Source: Cololabis saira
Lineage: Eukaryota; Chordata; Actinopteri; Beloniformes; Belonidae
Direction of reading: 5' to 3'
NCBI RefSeq assembly: GCF_033807715.1
Contig: NC_084606.1
Span: 35,246,898-35,310,897, forward strand
DNA: 64,000 nucleotides
Shown here: one piece after another, positions 11,195 to 25,162 of the stretch
Layout of the letters: each line of letters begins with the position of its first letter
Position numbering within the stretch: the first letter of the stretch is position 1
Notes under the pieces: generated by a model
The model's database searches: none
Told to the model about the DNA's origin: nothing
Seen by the model: only the letters and a program-made list of their open reading frames with translations
Made by a program: the position numbers and the translations under genes

Positions 11195-12410
11195 TAAATT
11201 TATTATCAATCAGCTTTGGAGAAATCATTGAGAGCAAGCCCTCATTTACAATGATGCCAAATGTACAACAACTATATAAAAAGAATAATACAGCCCTTTA
11301 ATTTCTATTTTTGGTGTACCTGAAGATTTTAATAGTTTTACTATGAAGGAGATTAATATAATTCTTTTTCCTCTCTTGTAGCTCGTAGACGTATTCTACT
11401 TCAATGGAATTACCAAAAACCTCCATCTCCCAACTCTTGGTTGAAAGACTGATGTCTTTCAACCATATATTTAGAGAAAATTAAATACGGTATTAGGAGT
11501 TGCTCTGATAGGTTTTCTTATATTTGGGAACCTATTCTTTCTTTTGTTAATTCTTTGGCATCCTTGGAAGATTAATTTAATCTGATTTAACTTAATTACA
11601 GGGAAGTATGATATTGCTAACCATGTCTAATTTTTTTTTAGCGTTCCTCTTATGTCAGTTTATTTTAATTGTTATTTATTTATTTATTTTGTTTTCTTAA
11701 TTTATTTTTATTTTTTATTTTTTTTGTTGCTGTTTTGCGTGTCCTGTATTTTAGTTTATTACTTTATTTTTCCTATTATTATTGTCTTCAGTCAGAGTTT
11801 GATTGGTAATCGGTACTTACTTTGGGACCTGTTTATAATTACGTATTTTGCAGTGTGTGTGTTTTGGGGTGTTTGTTATGTTTTGTGTCCTTATTTATTT
11901 TATTATTATTTTTTTTTTTACATTTTATTTATTTATTTATTTATTTTTTTGTGTGTATGGTAAAATATAAAACGGGGTATTCTGTCAAACCCTTTAAAAG
12001 AAATGTTTATTGTGTAATATAATTTACATGGATTACCCAATAAAGAAACATGTTAAAAAAAAAAAAAGAATAATACAATAAAAATAAAAGAGAAAAATGG
12101 TCAGCAATTACGGATTGGAATTGACCAAGCTGCACAAACGTTTCCAACTTCAATGCATGTTGCAAAATGTTCCAACTGTGAGCCGCGCAGTAGCTAAATG
12201 CAGTTTTTCCAAATTCAGTCCGTGGACGTGACACTTCCAGCATGAGAAAATCAGAGGAGTGGGTTGAGTATCTACCATTTTGCCACCTCAGTAAGGAGCT
12301 AAGGTAATGAGGAAGCCTTCCAATTAGGGCTTTATAAACAAAGAGAAACCAATGCCAGTCACTATTAACGGATAGCCCCTTGAGATGAATCATCTCGTTT
12401 TCAAGGGGGT
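11195..12410 (-). mobile_element. Old LINE 3' region (L2/CR1-like), split by an L1 insertion
   Basis: On the minus strand, about 12400-12085 encodes a C-terminal RT tail of the L2/CR1 type: KALIGRLPHYLSSLL, then EFGKTAFSYCAAHSWNIL, then ALKLETFVQLGQF. This matches the family pattern of lengthy Leu/Ser-rich segments followed by a G-K/D-R-AF-x-A-P-x-LWN-like block. The 3' untranslated part, with a GTAAATGAGGGCTTGCTCTCAATG stretch, resumes at 11292-11195 beyond the L1-like insertion at 11293-12062. The fragment is 5'-truncated, and the clade assignment is tentative. Confidence 0.6.
11293..12062 (+). mobile_element. 5'-truncated L1-like LINE with poly(A) tail
   Basis: A 15 bp duplication AAAAAGAATAATACA flanks the insertion (11278-11292 and 12063-12077), as expected for target-primed reverse transcription. 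Near 11380-11575 the plus strand reads ARRRILLQWNYQKPPSP, a stop, then YLEKIKYG and FSYIWEPIL. This resembles the extreme C terminus of L1-type ORF2 (R-x-L-L-x-W ... LEKI ... W-x-P), with an in-frame stop. A T-rich 3' UTR follows, with AATAAA at 12039-12044 and an A tail. It is dead on arrival and lies inside an older LINE of opposite orientation. Confidence 0.75.
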
Positions 12411-12537
12411 CCAACAAAAAACATACAACACGGTACAAAACAGTCACATACAACATACATAATACATAATACCTTAGGCTCTCACACACCAGTCCCCAAG
12501 ACCTGCCACACCCCAAGAGCACAAGTACCGTATTTTC

Positions 12538-13181
12538 TGGACTATAAGCCGCTACTTTTTTCATAGGTTTTCAACCATGCGGTTTATACAAAGGTGCTGC
12601 TATTCTGTGGATTTTTCTTCCACCACTCGGGGCGCTCTAACCGGAATTAGAATCAAAACTAAGACTAAATAAATGCAAAGATGAATACGCTACTTCTTCT
12701 TTAGCAGATAGAAATAGGTAGAAGCAGATTTCAGTAAAGGTCTGGAGGCTGATGCACACCTAAAAAAAGACTTGGTGAAACAGGTGCGTTGGAGTAGGTA
12801 GGAGTGAATCAAGGAAAAAAGGGGTCTCCCGCACACTGTAAAGTCAAATGCAAAAAACTTTAATAGGGTAAACAAATAAGCAACGTTTCGGTCCACAGGA
12901 CCTTTCTCAAGCAGAGATTTCAAACAGATAAATAAATACTGGTTATTTTCTCTTGGTTCTGTCCCTTTTTAATCAGCAAAGTTGCTGCCGTGTTAAAAGA
13001 CACTGTTAGGAAAGGATCTATTTAGGTACAAACATGTACATCATTTACAGTTCAAATTGTTCTGTACATGTAGTAAATATCTATCTAACAACCTTAATAT
13101 CTGTGGCTTGCATATCTTTTTTTTTTAAATAGAGCGAATGCGGCTTATATGCAGGTGCAGCTTATAGTCCAGAAAATACGG
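12538..13181. mobile_element. TA-flanked DNA transposon, copy 1 (CCGTATTTTCTGG family)
   Basis: Inverted ends CCGTATTTTCTGGACTATAAG and CTTATAGTCCAGAAAATACGG, flanked by TA (12536-12537 and 13182-13183). Copy 2 is at 47571-48022. The interior is non-coding and collinear with copy 2 except for the insertion at 12734-12922. The TA duplication fits Tc1/mariner-like targeting, but no transposase is present. Confidence 0.8.
12734..12922. mobile_element. Small insertion with 8 bp duplication
   Basis: This is absent from the sister transposon at 47571-48022, which reads straight through. AGATTTCA occurs at both borders (12726-12733 and 12915-12922), so one copy is the duplication. It contains CAACGTTTCGGTCCACAGGACC and an AATAAAG-poor A/T-rich part. 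The family was not identified. An 8 bp duplication would suit hAT, but no inverted ends are obvious. Confidence 0.7.
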
Positions 13182-13199
13182 TAAATACTGCATATAATG

Positions 13200-13790
13200 C
13201 AGTAATAGCAGCAAGAACAACAATATTAATATTAATAATAGTCATTATCATCATCATTATTATACAATATATGATGAAATAGATACATTGTATATAAAAT
13301 AAATAAATAAAAATAAAATGAGAAGGCAATACCCATAGAGGGAAATACATGGTTTATTGAGGTTGGAATATAGTGAGTTTTTAAAGAGGTGTAATGAATT
13401 AAGTTTTCTTATATTGATGGGTAAGTTGTTCCAGTCTGATGGGGCTTTAAACTTAAAAGCACGTCTGCCAATTTCTTTAAAGGTTAAAGGAATGAAAAAG
13501 AAGGGTTGCTGAGTGTTTCTGAGAGAATATGAGGATGTATATGGAATCAGATATTGTTTTAAGTAAGATGGATAACTAAAGTGGATACATTGGAATATGA
13601 GTTGGAGCCAGTGGTATTGTCTTCTTGAGCTGAGGGGTAACCAGTTTAATGATTGATACATGGAGCAGTGGTGAATCATCAGGTTCTTATCAGATCTTAA
13701 AATGAGGTAAGGGAAGGGGTGTGGTTTTTGAAAGGGCCGTAACTGCCACGGGCTCAATGGCGAGGCTGGTTGTTGGTAATTCATAGCCCA
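13200..13790 (-). pseudogene. L2-like LINE 3' end: RT C-terminal relic
   Basis: Reading from about 13784 down to 13260, the minus strand stays open for 174 residues. About residues 43-145 match the C-terminal tail of L2/Rex1-type ORF2 proteins: LNWLPLSSRRQYHWLQLIF, YLIPYTSSYSLRN, IGRRAFKFKAPSDWNNLP, NSLHLFKNSLYS. The family pattern is LHWLP, then PSYL, then YTPSRSLRS, then R-AF-x-x-AP-x-LWN-LP, then LxxFKxxLKTHLF. RT core motifs are absent, so the copy is severely 5'-truncated. The 3' end runs into ATT/ATG-rich simple sequence near 13200-13265, as L2 tails often do. Confidence 0.78.
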
Positions 13791-14880
13791 AAAATACTGG
13801 CTGTGTCAAAGTTGAAACATGAATTTCTTAATTTCCAATAATCCATAAATAAATAAACAAATAATAAATTTAAGAAGTATAAAATTACTAAATGTATCTC
13901 TAATGATACTAAAATATTATCTAGAAACGGGTAAAGACAAAACTGGGAGTGTTTTTTTATTTCAATATGAACATATCAAATGGAAGAAATATGATTTTCT
14001 TTGTATTATTTCATGTCAAAAAAACAAAAGCATGCATTGATTCCAACCCTTGTGTGAACGGAGTCATACCCAATGTTTGAAGTTCTTTGTGAGCATCATC
14101 TTTGCAAATGTAGCACCGTCCTCCCATTTCTTTAAAGGTGGAGAATTTTTGTAAAAGTGCAGAATAAAGCCAAGAAGATTACCAGAAGATCCAGAAAGCT
14201 AATGTTGTGTGCAGAAGCTTGTAAGTGTGTTAATAAAGATGTACTATATCTAAAATGAGTGAACCATGATAGAGGGAACATCATTTAGTTTTCAGTAGTT
14301 TCTGTGTTGGACTCTTGCAGAAATCGATCTGATAACTGTTGAAATTGTTCAAAGATTTGTTACGGATGTTGGATTTTTGTAATATTATTGACAAGATACA
14401 CACTAGTAATGCACAAATCTTTGAGTGGAATCAAAATTTAATTCCAGTACTCGTTCTTTGCATCAGGAAGACATGGGCATTTCAAATTATTTACGTAAAA
14501 TTATTGATTTACTCACAACTTTCCATCTATCCTGTAATGCAACATAAACAAAACCAACTACCGCTTTCAACTTTTTGTTCGAGCTGTTGTCGATGTTAAC
14601 TGTGCTGTCCAAGTCGGAGCGTTCATCCTGCTGATTTTCAAGAACACAGACTCGCCTGAATCCACGGAGTAGGAGTCATTGTAATCCACCGAGTCTCCTG
14701 CGTTCCGACACACGAGTCAGTTACACGTTGGTTGAAAATGTGTGGCATCGGAATCTCTGTTCACTGAGCACAAAGACTACTGCAAAGGGCTTCATTTCAA
14801 AAGGGTTAGCTCTTATGCTTAAATAAAATTAACCGAAAATAGAAAGAGTTGCGTTTTCATGGGAAAATAAAGCAAAATTA
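13791..14880. other. No gene recognised
   Basis: AT-rich unique-looking sequence. No repeat copy, coding similarity or RNA gene seen. Confidence 0.45.
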
Positions 14881-15710
14881 AAGCTGCAAGCAGCGATGAA
14901 CGGCCCCTTGTGTGTGCAATTTTCACCAATAAAGGTCAAGGACTCAAAACCGAGTCCGATGACACCACCCATGACTCTTTATGTCAAACCATTCAAAAGT
15001 TATTGCAGAAAATAGGAACTATCACATATGAACCAATCAGAAGAAGGGGCGGGGCTAATTTGCACCAATTAAGGTGAAGGACTCAAAACCGAGTCTGATG
15101 ACCCCACCCACGACTCTTTATGTCAAACCATTCAAATGTTATGGCAGAAAGTAGGAACTATCAAAATGGACCAATCAGATGAAGGGGGGCGCGCTTTTTG
15201 GCGTCTATCGTCGCCATGGTAACGCTTTTGACTGAGAAAAGTAATGCATGTCGTTGCAGGATGGAGACGCACATTTTGATGTATAACACACCTGGGGGCA
15301 CTTTACGGTTCGGGCAAAGAAGCGTCTGAAGAAATGGCATAAATTGCGCCAAAAACACGATTAATTCAAAATGGCCGACTTCCTGTTAGGTTTCGGCCAT
15401 GGTGCCAAGAGACTTTTCTTTAAGTTGCGACATGATACAGGTGTGTACTGATTTTCGTGCTATACGTCAAACCGTATTGTGGGGCTTGAGGCACAAAGTT
15501 TTCTAGGGGGCGCTGTTGAGCCTTTAGGCCACGCACATTAATGCAAACCATTATATCACATTTTTCGCCAGGCCTGGCTTGTGTGCAAAATTTGGTGACT
15601 TTTGGGACACGGTTAGGGGGCAAAAAGGACCTCAATTCGTCGGAAGAAAGATAAAAACGAGAACTCCTACAGATACAATAGGGCCTTCGCACTGTCAGTG
15701 CCTGGGCCCT
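14881..15710. mobile_element. Dispersed teleost repeat, copy 2 (inverted relative to copy 1)
   Basis: Starts AAAGCTGCAAGCAGCGATGA and ends CAGTGCCTGGGCCCT, with the same blocks as 67-900 in reverse order. An internal segment including ACTCAAAACCGAGTC is present twice (about 14939 and 15078). This gives a tandem duplication of about 130 bp that copy 1 also hints at. Confidence 0.75.
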
Positions 15711-16571
15711 AATTCATTCCTAAATCTTCCTAAAACATAAATATCACTTTCCTATAGATATAGATTTGCTTTTAACCTTAAAAAGCATTTTTTTGTATTT
15801 AGAAACCATGCTTTCCTGTTTCGCTGGCAGCATTTCTTCACTTTGCTGAGGTGGATTTGAAAGATCTGTAGGTCTGAATGGTGAGTGATTGGAAGGGATT
15901 CGAGTTCTTTTAGAGAAGACAGTTTAACATCGCAGATACAAACTCAAAATGACAGCTTCCAAAGAGGGAGAAGAAAGCAAATCGGGTAGCTAACAAGCCA
16001 TTAGTACATCTGCAGACGTGAACAACTCTTTGATAGAGCTCTGTTTTCGTCCAATTAGCCGCAGTACCTTCATGACAGGGATGAATCAACCAGCAGTTAA
16101 CAGAAAACATCCAACAACCAGCTGCCTAAATGAGGGACACATGCAGCGTGTGGTTGATGAGCAGGATATAAGAAGAAGACCCCTTATTCTTTCTTTTTCC
16201 CGCCCACTCACTTTGTATCCCTTTTATGTGTACAACAAAGCGTCCTTTAATCACTTTCGCTTTGAACGCAAACCCCCTAATGGCTCCCAACGGTTGGCTG
16301 GTGCGCCTACTTTGACAAAGTCCGTCTACCCGGAGAGGAAAGCAACACCGTTTTAATAAGAATCCTGTTGATAATAACTCACATGCAGTGATGGAAGAAT
16401 GATGCAAAAGCTGCATCACGGGAGACGAGAAGATAAGAGAAACGAGTCTCATTGACAGAACAATGACGTCTGATGTGTAAGCATCGCTGTTTCCACTTTC
16501 AGCACACCTGCCACAGAAAAAAGTAGATTTAGGCAGGGTGCAGAAGACTGAATTTTTTAACTCCTTTACTA
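15711..16571. other. No gene recognised
   Basis: Unique-looking sequence. Open frames of about 110 codons on both strands near 16018-16452 overlap each other and match nothing I recognise. Confidence 0.45.
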
Positions 16572-17193
16572 CACTGTAAAACCTAATAAGTTAGTTGAAC
16601 TCAAACTGTTTGAGGAAACCGATTGCCTGAAACCATTTAAGTTTATTAACTCAAACAATTCAAGTGTAAAAACAATATTCCATTGAGGTTCAAGTAACTC
16701 AAATATTATTAAAAATAATTTGATAGTACCATTTCATTCAGTAAACTGAACTTAAAACTAATACGTATTATACACTCATATGTAGTATTTCCTTCAGACT
16801 TATTTAAAAAGTGTTGATTGTATTAATTTGCATCAAGCCAGACTAACTTCATTGAATCTTCTTTACTTAAATGTTAGCACTTAAGTTCAAGTTACTCAGT
16901 TTTATTCCTCTAAATTAAATTATCATATTCTAGTGGTCACAACTTCTAGCTCCTCAATTCATTTTAGGAAGCCGATTGCCTTAAACCATTTTAGTCGTCA
17001 TAACTTAAATAACTCAACTTTAAGTTGCTTTAACACAATACAAACACAGACATCTCATACCAGCTTCAAACATTTATTTAATTCATTTTTGCGTTATCTT
17101 AACTGATGGCAATGAGTGACCACAACTTTTTCCAAAGTTTAAGTAATTTCAACTTACTTCTGTTATTAAGAAGTACCATTAGGTTTTACAGTG
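16572..17193. mobile_element. CACTG-ended non-autonomous DNA transposon
   Basis: A 622 bp element with inverted ends CACTGTAAAACCTAAT and ATTAGGTTTTACAGTG, 16 bp perfect, flanked by TA on both sides. The interior is AT-rich and full of short AACTCAA/TTGAGTT words that partly pair with each other. CACTG ends recall EnSpm/CACTA-type MITEs, but the TA flanks leave mariner-like origin possible. Confidence 0.75.
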
Positions 17194-17654
17194 TAGCGCG
17201 TCTCTGTTCGGGGATTGTGATCCTAGGAAAATTGCGCACATTACATACGAATACACCAACATTTTCATATTCTTATAGTCGGAACTTAAGTGTAGCTTGT
17301 TGCAATATTTAACTCACTTTACACATATTATTTTATCACTTTTGTGAAGATAAACTATAAAAGATCGGACCATTTCACTATTAAACCATTTAAATATCAG
17401 AATTGAGTAGACGTCTCAAATGTCCCTACTGTTTTAGTTCTGTACGTGAGCCCCTTGATTAGATCTCCATCAAAAAAGGAGTTTTATCTCACGGGGCGTC
17501 CTGATATAATCAAGGTTAAATAAATGTAATAAAATCCTCCAGTCTCTCCTCATCCAATATTCAAAGATGTGGTCTCTACCTCCAACTCCCGCTGGGCTCT
17601 GCAATCTGGACTCCGGAGTTCAAATCTGGTCTGGCAGGTACAGTCAGTATATGT
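17194..17654. other. No gene recognised
   Basis: Unique-looking sequence without coding similarity or repeat copies seen. Confidence 0.4.
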
Positions 17655-18060
17655 TCAATTCAATTCAATTCAATTTTATTTGTATAGCGTCTAATACAAC
17701 AGATGTTGTCTCTAGACGCTTTCCAGAGATCCAGAACATGAACATAAACCCCCGAGCAATTATTACATAAACAATGGCAGGTAAAAACTCCCCTAGTGGG
17801 AGAAAAAGCTTAAGGCAAACAGTGGCATGAAAAACTCCCCTTTAGGAGGGAAGAAACCTTGAGCAGGATCAGGCTCATAAGGGGGGAACATCATCTGGTG
17901 GAAGCAGCATCGGGATGACCAGACGGGGGGGAGACCGCCAGCAGGTGGAAGCAGCGATGGGATTGGTGTACCACAGGCCAGCACGAAGCTCCCGAAGCTC
18001 CGGCCTGCAAACATGCACAAAAGAGAAAAAAGGGGGCCAGCAAAAGAAACAACAGGAAGG
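17655..18060 (-). mobile_element. LINE 3' tail with (AATTC)n terminus, inverted
   Basis: Begins with (CAATT)n at 17656-17680, then TTTTATTTGTATAGCG and AAAACTCCCCTTTAGGAGGG blocks. This is the typical ending (TTTATATAGCGCC ... AATTGAATTGAA in reverse) of a widespread fish LINE tail. The same tail type, in plus orientation, is at about 54258-54560. No ORF survives. Confidence 0.65.
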
Positions 18061-18581
18061 TTGGTTCATCCCAAAACGTTTACTTGAGCTCAATCAGATC
18101 ATGAATGAACACATTTCACACATAAAGGTAACTTGTGTAATCATGTTCTGTTCCTTTTCCATTTTTTGCGACCGCCATTGCAATTCCAGGTTAATTTTCT
18201 CTGTAAAGTAGGTTAAAAGACAGAAAAATCTGTGGATTATTTAGGTCCACACTCCAACACCGGCTCATCCTTGGCTGAGTTTCCTCACGCGACTGCTTTA
18301 ACCAACTATAATTGTAGGGGCACACTGCATTGTGGGATATGGTTTACTAGGTGGACTGGTCAGGAGCATACTGTCCTGGTATTCATTTTTGTGCAACTGT
18401 TTGTTTATTGCGCACTGTGTACCACCTTTTAGCAAAACCAGTCTGCATTAATGTCCAAAAATAACCCTTATCAAGTGCCAGAGGACCCAGTCTGCTCTAA
18501 ATGATGCTTTTGATTGGTCAAAAATGTTGCAACACAACACTCATTCTTTGACTGAGGTTTGCAAAACTGGACAGCAGGCAG
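18061..18581. other. No gene recognised
   Basis: About 18320-18370 is a degenerate relative of the fold-back repeat arm at 8740-8800 (GCATTGTGGGATATGG, GGTGGACTGGTC). Otherwise nothing seen. Confidence 0.4.
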
Positions 18582-18672
18582 CAGGGGCGCAGATAGGATT
18601 TTTGAACTGGGGGGGACCAAGCTGTCAGCAAATGATTCCAACTATTTTGTGCAAATGCATATATATACATAT

Positions 18673-18821
<149 letters not shown>

Positions 18822-18860
18822 ACCAGAAACTCTTTTAGGGGGCCTATGTGTACGTGGTGG

Positions 18861-18864
<4 letters not shown>

Positions 18865-18935
<71 letters not shown>

Positions 18936-18945
18936 CATATATACG

Positions 18946-19010
<65 letters not shown>
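18865..19010. repeat. (AT)n microsatellite, interrupted
   Basis: Two AT runs (18865-18920 and about 18957-19010) are separated by an ATAC/ATACGT stretch. With the tract at 18685-18812 they are mutually complementary over more than 100 bp. Confidence 0.97.
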
Positions 19011-19016
<6 letters not shown>

Positions 19017-19923
19017 TTTATACATACATATGTTATATGTATTTTTTATATATTTTTTATTTCTGACTTTTCAGTCTTTTTACCCCTCCCCTGCATGTGT
19101 GTGCTAAGTGTACTGCTGACAACAAAATAAATTGATAACAAAAAAAATATAATAATAGGATAATATTTCTTTCTGCCACTTTATTGAGGTTTTTGTAGTG
19201 AAATGAGGAGGAATCATAGAGATAACTTCTCATTTCAACTAACTGGATCAGCCGTTCTTCATCCATGACTGTTTCCTACAGCGCTTTCAACCTGCTTTCA
19301 ACCGGTGTTCTGAGATTTCTTCCTACCTAAAATTCTTTCCTACCGTAGCCAAAAATTATAATAAATAAAATCAATCAAACATTCTTGCTGGATGCTGCAG
19401 TTAACCTTTGGTTGCTGCAGCATCCTGCTCTACCTGTTGATTTCCATCACTGCTTTTGGCACAAAACTGAATAACTTTTCCAGCTGTTTAATACAGCTGG
19501 AAAAGCACATTCACTCACACACAGGCATAAAGACATGCATTTGATTTGTCCCTCAAACGTATATGCATTAAATACTGTTCATACAAAGTATTAAAATACA
19601 AGAAACTAACCTTGCGGCGATCAGGTAGCAGGATATTATGGAATTCTGAAGTCTGAGGTTGCTGCTATACGCATGCGCAGTCAACTCGAGTAGGAAAAAA
19701 TTATGTGTAGGAAGAAATCTCAGAACACCGGCTTTCAACCAGCTTTCAATGCGAGCGGCAGGGGGAAAATAGATCATTTAAATATCACAATATCAAGCTT
19801 GTTTTCTGTTTTAGAAAGTACAAACGTAGGAAGATTACAAGTGACGTAATCATCCATCTTTTACTTGTCTCTTTACTCTTTTAGGAGTTTCTTTCTGGAG
19901 CGCACGGGAGGGGAGCGCAGTTA

Positions 19924-20054
19924 AGGCTGATTTATGGTTCCGCGTAAAATCGACGGCGTAGGGTACGCGGCGACGCGCAGAGTTCGGTGCGTGTCGCCGC
20001 GTACCCTACGCCGAAGGGTCTGCGTTGGTGTAACGCGGAACCATAAATCAGCCT
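19924..20054. mobile_element. Palindromic PIF/Harbinger-like MITE, copy 2
   Basis: Ends AGGCTGATTTATGG and CCATAAATCAGCCT are perfect complements around a CpG-rich palindromic core. TTA precedes it (19921-19923) and ACA follows, so the 3 bp duplication is decayed. It is nested in the 18582-20308 hAT. Confidence 0.8.
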
Positions 20055-20308
20055 ACAAAGCGAGTTTCAGCTGTCAATCAAAAGAACGTGGTGGGGGAGG
20101 GGGGGGACATAACGCTTTCAGCGTGGACAGAGAGCGTCCGATGTAACGCAGTGCGCGCTCTCATGCAGTTAGGACAGGTTGTTACATAGGGACAGTGGAT
20201 GGAAGGGACGGATCGGGGAACACAAAAAATCTGGGGGGGACGGATCGGGGTCATTATAAATCTGGGGGGGACGTGTCCCCCCCGTCCCCAGTGCCATCTG
20301 CGCCCATG

Positions 20309-21316
<1,008 letters not shown>

Positions 21317-21684
21317 CAGGAATGTCTCAGGAAATTAGAATATTCAGATAAAGTTCTTTATTTTCTGAAATGCAATTAAAAAAACAAAAATGTCATACAT
21401 TCTGGATTCATTACAAATCAACTGAAATATTGCAAGCCTTTTATTATTTTAATATTGTTGATTGTGGCTTACAGTTTAAGATTAAGATTCCCAGAATATT
21501 CTAATTTTTTGAGATAGGATATTTATAGTTTTCTTAAGCCGTAAGCCATGATCAGTAATATTAAAATAATAAAAGGCTTGCAATATTTCAGTTAATTTGT
21601 AATGAATCCAGAATGTATGACATTTTTGCATTACAGAAAATAAAGGACTTTATCACAATATTCTAATTTTCTGAGACAGTCCTG
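21317..21684. mobile_element. Mariner-type MITE (TA target)
   Basis: A 368 bp element with ends CAGGAATGTCTCAG and CTGAGACAGTCCTG, flanked by TA at 21315-21316 and 21685-21686. The body is largely a palindrome: AAATTAGAATATT, TGTCATACATTCTGGATTC and TATTGCAAGCCTTTTATTA recur in reverse complement in the right half. The TA duplication and structure fit Tc1/mariner. Confidence 0.85.
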
Positions 21685-23121
<1,437 letters not shown>

Positions 23122-23265
23122 TTAAAGGGGACCTATTATGGCAGGTAATACCTATTTTTAAAACAAGCTTTTGATTGTTTTTGCTAAATAAATTTGAAAT
23201 TCAGCCTCTGGGCCATGTCTTTATCTTCCCATTCTCTAACCTCATTATCTATGCGGGATTCTGAG

Positions 23266-24834
23266 GCCCCGTTTACACGTAGCAAAAACAGTGGTGTTTT
23301 CATGCATTTTGGCCGTTCGTTTACACGAAAACGGAGCTCAAAGTCACCAAAAACAATCATTTCTGAAAACTCCGGCCAAAGTGGAGATTTGCAAAAACTC
23401 CGTCTTCACGTTTGCTTGTAAACAGAGGGAAACGGACATTTAGGCTTCAGAACGTCACATTATGAGACAGAAACGTCACCAGCGTCATGAGTGCGACCTG
23501 TGTTTACAAATTTGTTTGGTCGCCGTCAATATTTTCTTGTATTTTACCTGTTTTATATTCTAAAGTCACACTTAAAAGTAACTCCACTTCTCTGTCAATC
23601 CAAACGAAAGACTCTCGTTCATCTTGGAAGTAACTGGAAGTTACTCGTGTCAGTTGTTGACGTTTTTTTCCAGGATTCTGATTGGCTAGCATGACTTTAT
23701 CTTCTCGTTACACTGCCCCCTGTAGGTTTGGCTGCTCATAGCACCTTAACTATGGAGCCAAATCAAGGCCAAAAGTTTTGCTAATTTGAAAAGAAAATTT
23801 GAACCTGAAAATAATTTTTTACAGTTTCAATTAAATTTTTTTCAGGTTCAGACTTTTGGCCCCGATCTGGCGTGGGGGGCGTGGCATCAACTGAGAGGGG
23901 CGTGGCATCAACTGAGAGGGGCGTGGCATCATGAGTGACAGCATAACAGAGAAGGCGGGGGACGTTCCTCAGTCATGTTGCCTTCAGGAAACGTAGGTTG
24001 CAGAAGTTATCAGTAGAAGTATGATTCAACACTGTATATACACCATATTCACGTGTTTGGCAGTGGAAAAAACTGATATTAGTGACACATTTCTGTTTAA
24101 AAAGCTGTTTTAGACCGTACTTGGCACCAATCGCAGTATAAAAGCAATAAACTATGCCAGACTGTACAGTTCAACAGCCACACTTTAAAGTTTGACATTT
24201 CCCACTTCCACATACTACCAAGGACGGTCTAAAACAGCTTTTTAAACAGAAATGTGTCCCTAATATCAATTTTTTCCACTGCCAATCACGTGAATATGGT
24301 GTATATACAGTGTTGAATCAAACTTCTACTGATAACTTCTGCAACCTACGTTTCCTGAAGGCAACATGACTGAGGAACGTCCCCCGCCTTCTCTGTTCTG
24401 CTGTCACTCATGACGCCACGCCCCTCTCAGTTGATGCCACGCCCCCCACGCCAGATCCGGGCCAAAAGTCTGAACCTGAAAAAAAAGAAGTGAAACTGAA
24501 AAAAAAAGAAGTGAAACTGAAAAAAAAAGATGTGAAACTGAAAAAAAAGACGTGAAACTGAAAAAAAAAGATTTGAAACTGAAAAAAGATTTGAAACTGA
24601 AATAAAAAGATTTGAAACTGAAAAAAAGATCTGATACTGAAAAAAATAAAATTGAAACTGTAAATAATAATTTTCAGGTTCAAATTTTATTTTCAAATTA
24701 GCAAAACTTTTGGCCTTGATTTGGCTCCATACTTAACAGCTATTTATGCGGGTTCCTGTAAATGATGGTATTTTTCAAAGCGAAGAGGGGGAAATATCCG
24801 TTTTTGTAAATACCCGGCTATGTGGAAACGTGGC
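23266..24834. mobile_element. Nested MITE (GCCCCGTTTACACG family)
   Basis: Ends GCCCCGTTTACACGTAGC and GCTATGTGGAAACGTGGC are imperfect inverted repeats. The 5 bp CTGAG is duplicated (23261-23265 and 24835-24839), and copy C at about 60938 shows the unoccupied ATTCTGAGTGGGCGG. It is itself split by the palindrome at 23751-24731. Superfamily not assigned. Confidence 0.75.
23751..24731. mobile_element. 981 bp palindromic fold-back element
   Basis: The ends read TATGGAGCCAAATCAAGGCC and its complement, and the inverted arms run for about 430 bp each. The arms include CCTCAGTCATGTTGCC and TACACCATATTCACGTG with their complements, around a spacer of roughly 100 bp near 24120-24225. A perfect 6 bp duplication CTTAAC lies at 23745-23750 and 24732-24737. 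The right arm has an expanded array of about 18 bp GAAACTGAAAAAAAAAGA units (24475-24665) where the left arm has one or two. No ORF is conserved in both arms beyond the inverted symmetry. Confidence 0.85.
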
Positions 24835-25162
24835 CTGAGGGGCGGGGCTATGATAATGAGGCTCTGTGCTGATTGGCTGCCTGAATGAAGCGATACACCA
24901 CTACGAAAAAATGGCGGAAGCTCCGGCCAGCGAAGTTAGTTGTGGGCGTGGTTTCACGCATCGCTCCCATCGTTACGTAACGGCGGGAGCAGAATCTTAT
25001 TGGCTCGTAGATCCACATCACACTGGACGGCTCATCCGGGCGGCTGTACAGACACTGCAGAATTTGGTTGCTTTCCTCCTTCTCTGAGTTGGCAGGCTGA
25101 GGGGAGACAACTTTATATATGTTAAAGCAAGAAAAAAACCTGTTTTTCATAATAGGTCCCCT

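Larger units (their letters stand above)
23126..25162. mobile_element. TTAA-target element, copy A (AGGGGACCTATTATG family)
   Basis: Ends AGGGGACCTATTATG and CATAATAGGTCCCCT, with TTAA at 23122-23125 and 25163-25166. The host body is 23126-23265 plus about 24840-25162. It shares blocks with copies at 49667-50737 and 60782-61660: GCTCTGTGCTGATTGGCT, GGGCGTGGTTT, GACACTGCAGAATTTGG. Everything between is nested insertions. piggyBac-like or Kolobok-like origin is possible; no transposase is seen. Confidence 0.88.

Noticed and set aside
11652..12022. Tyr/Phe-rich membrane-like open frames
   Set aside because: They are translations of the T-rich 3' UTR of the L1-like insertion.
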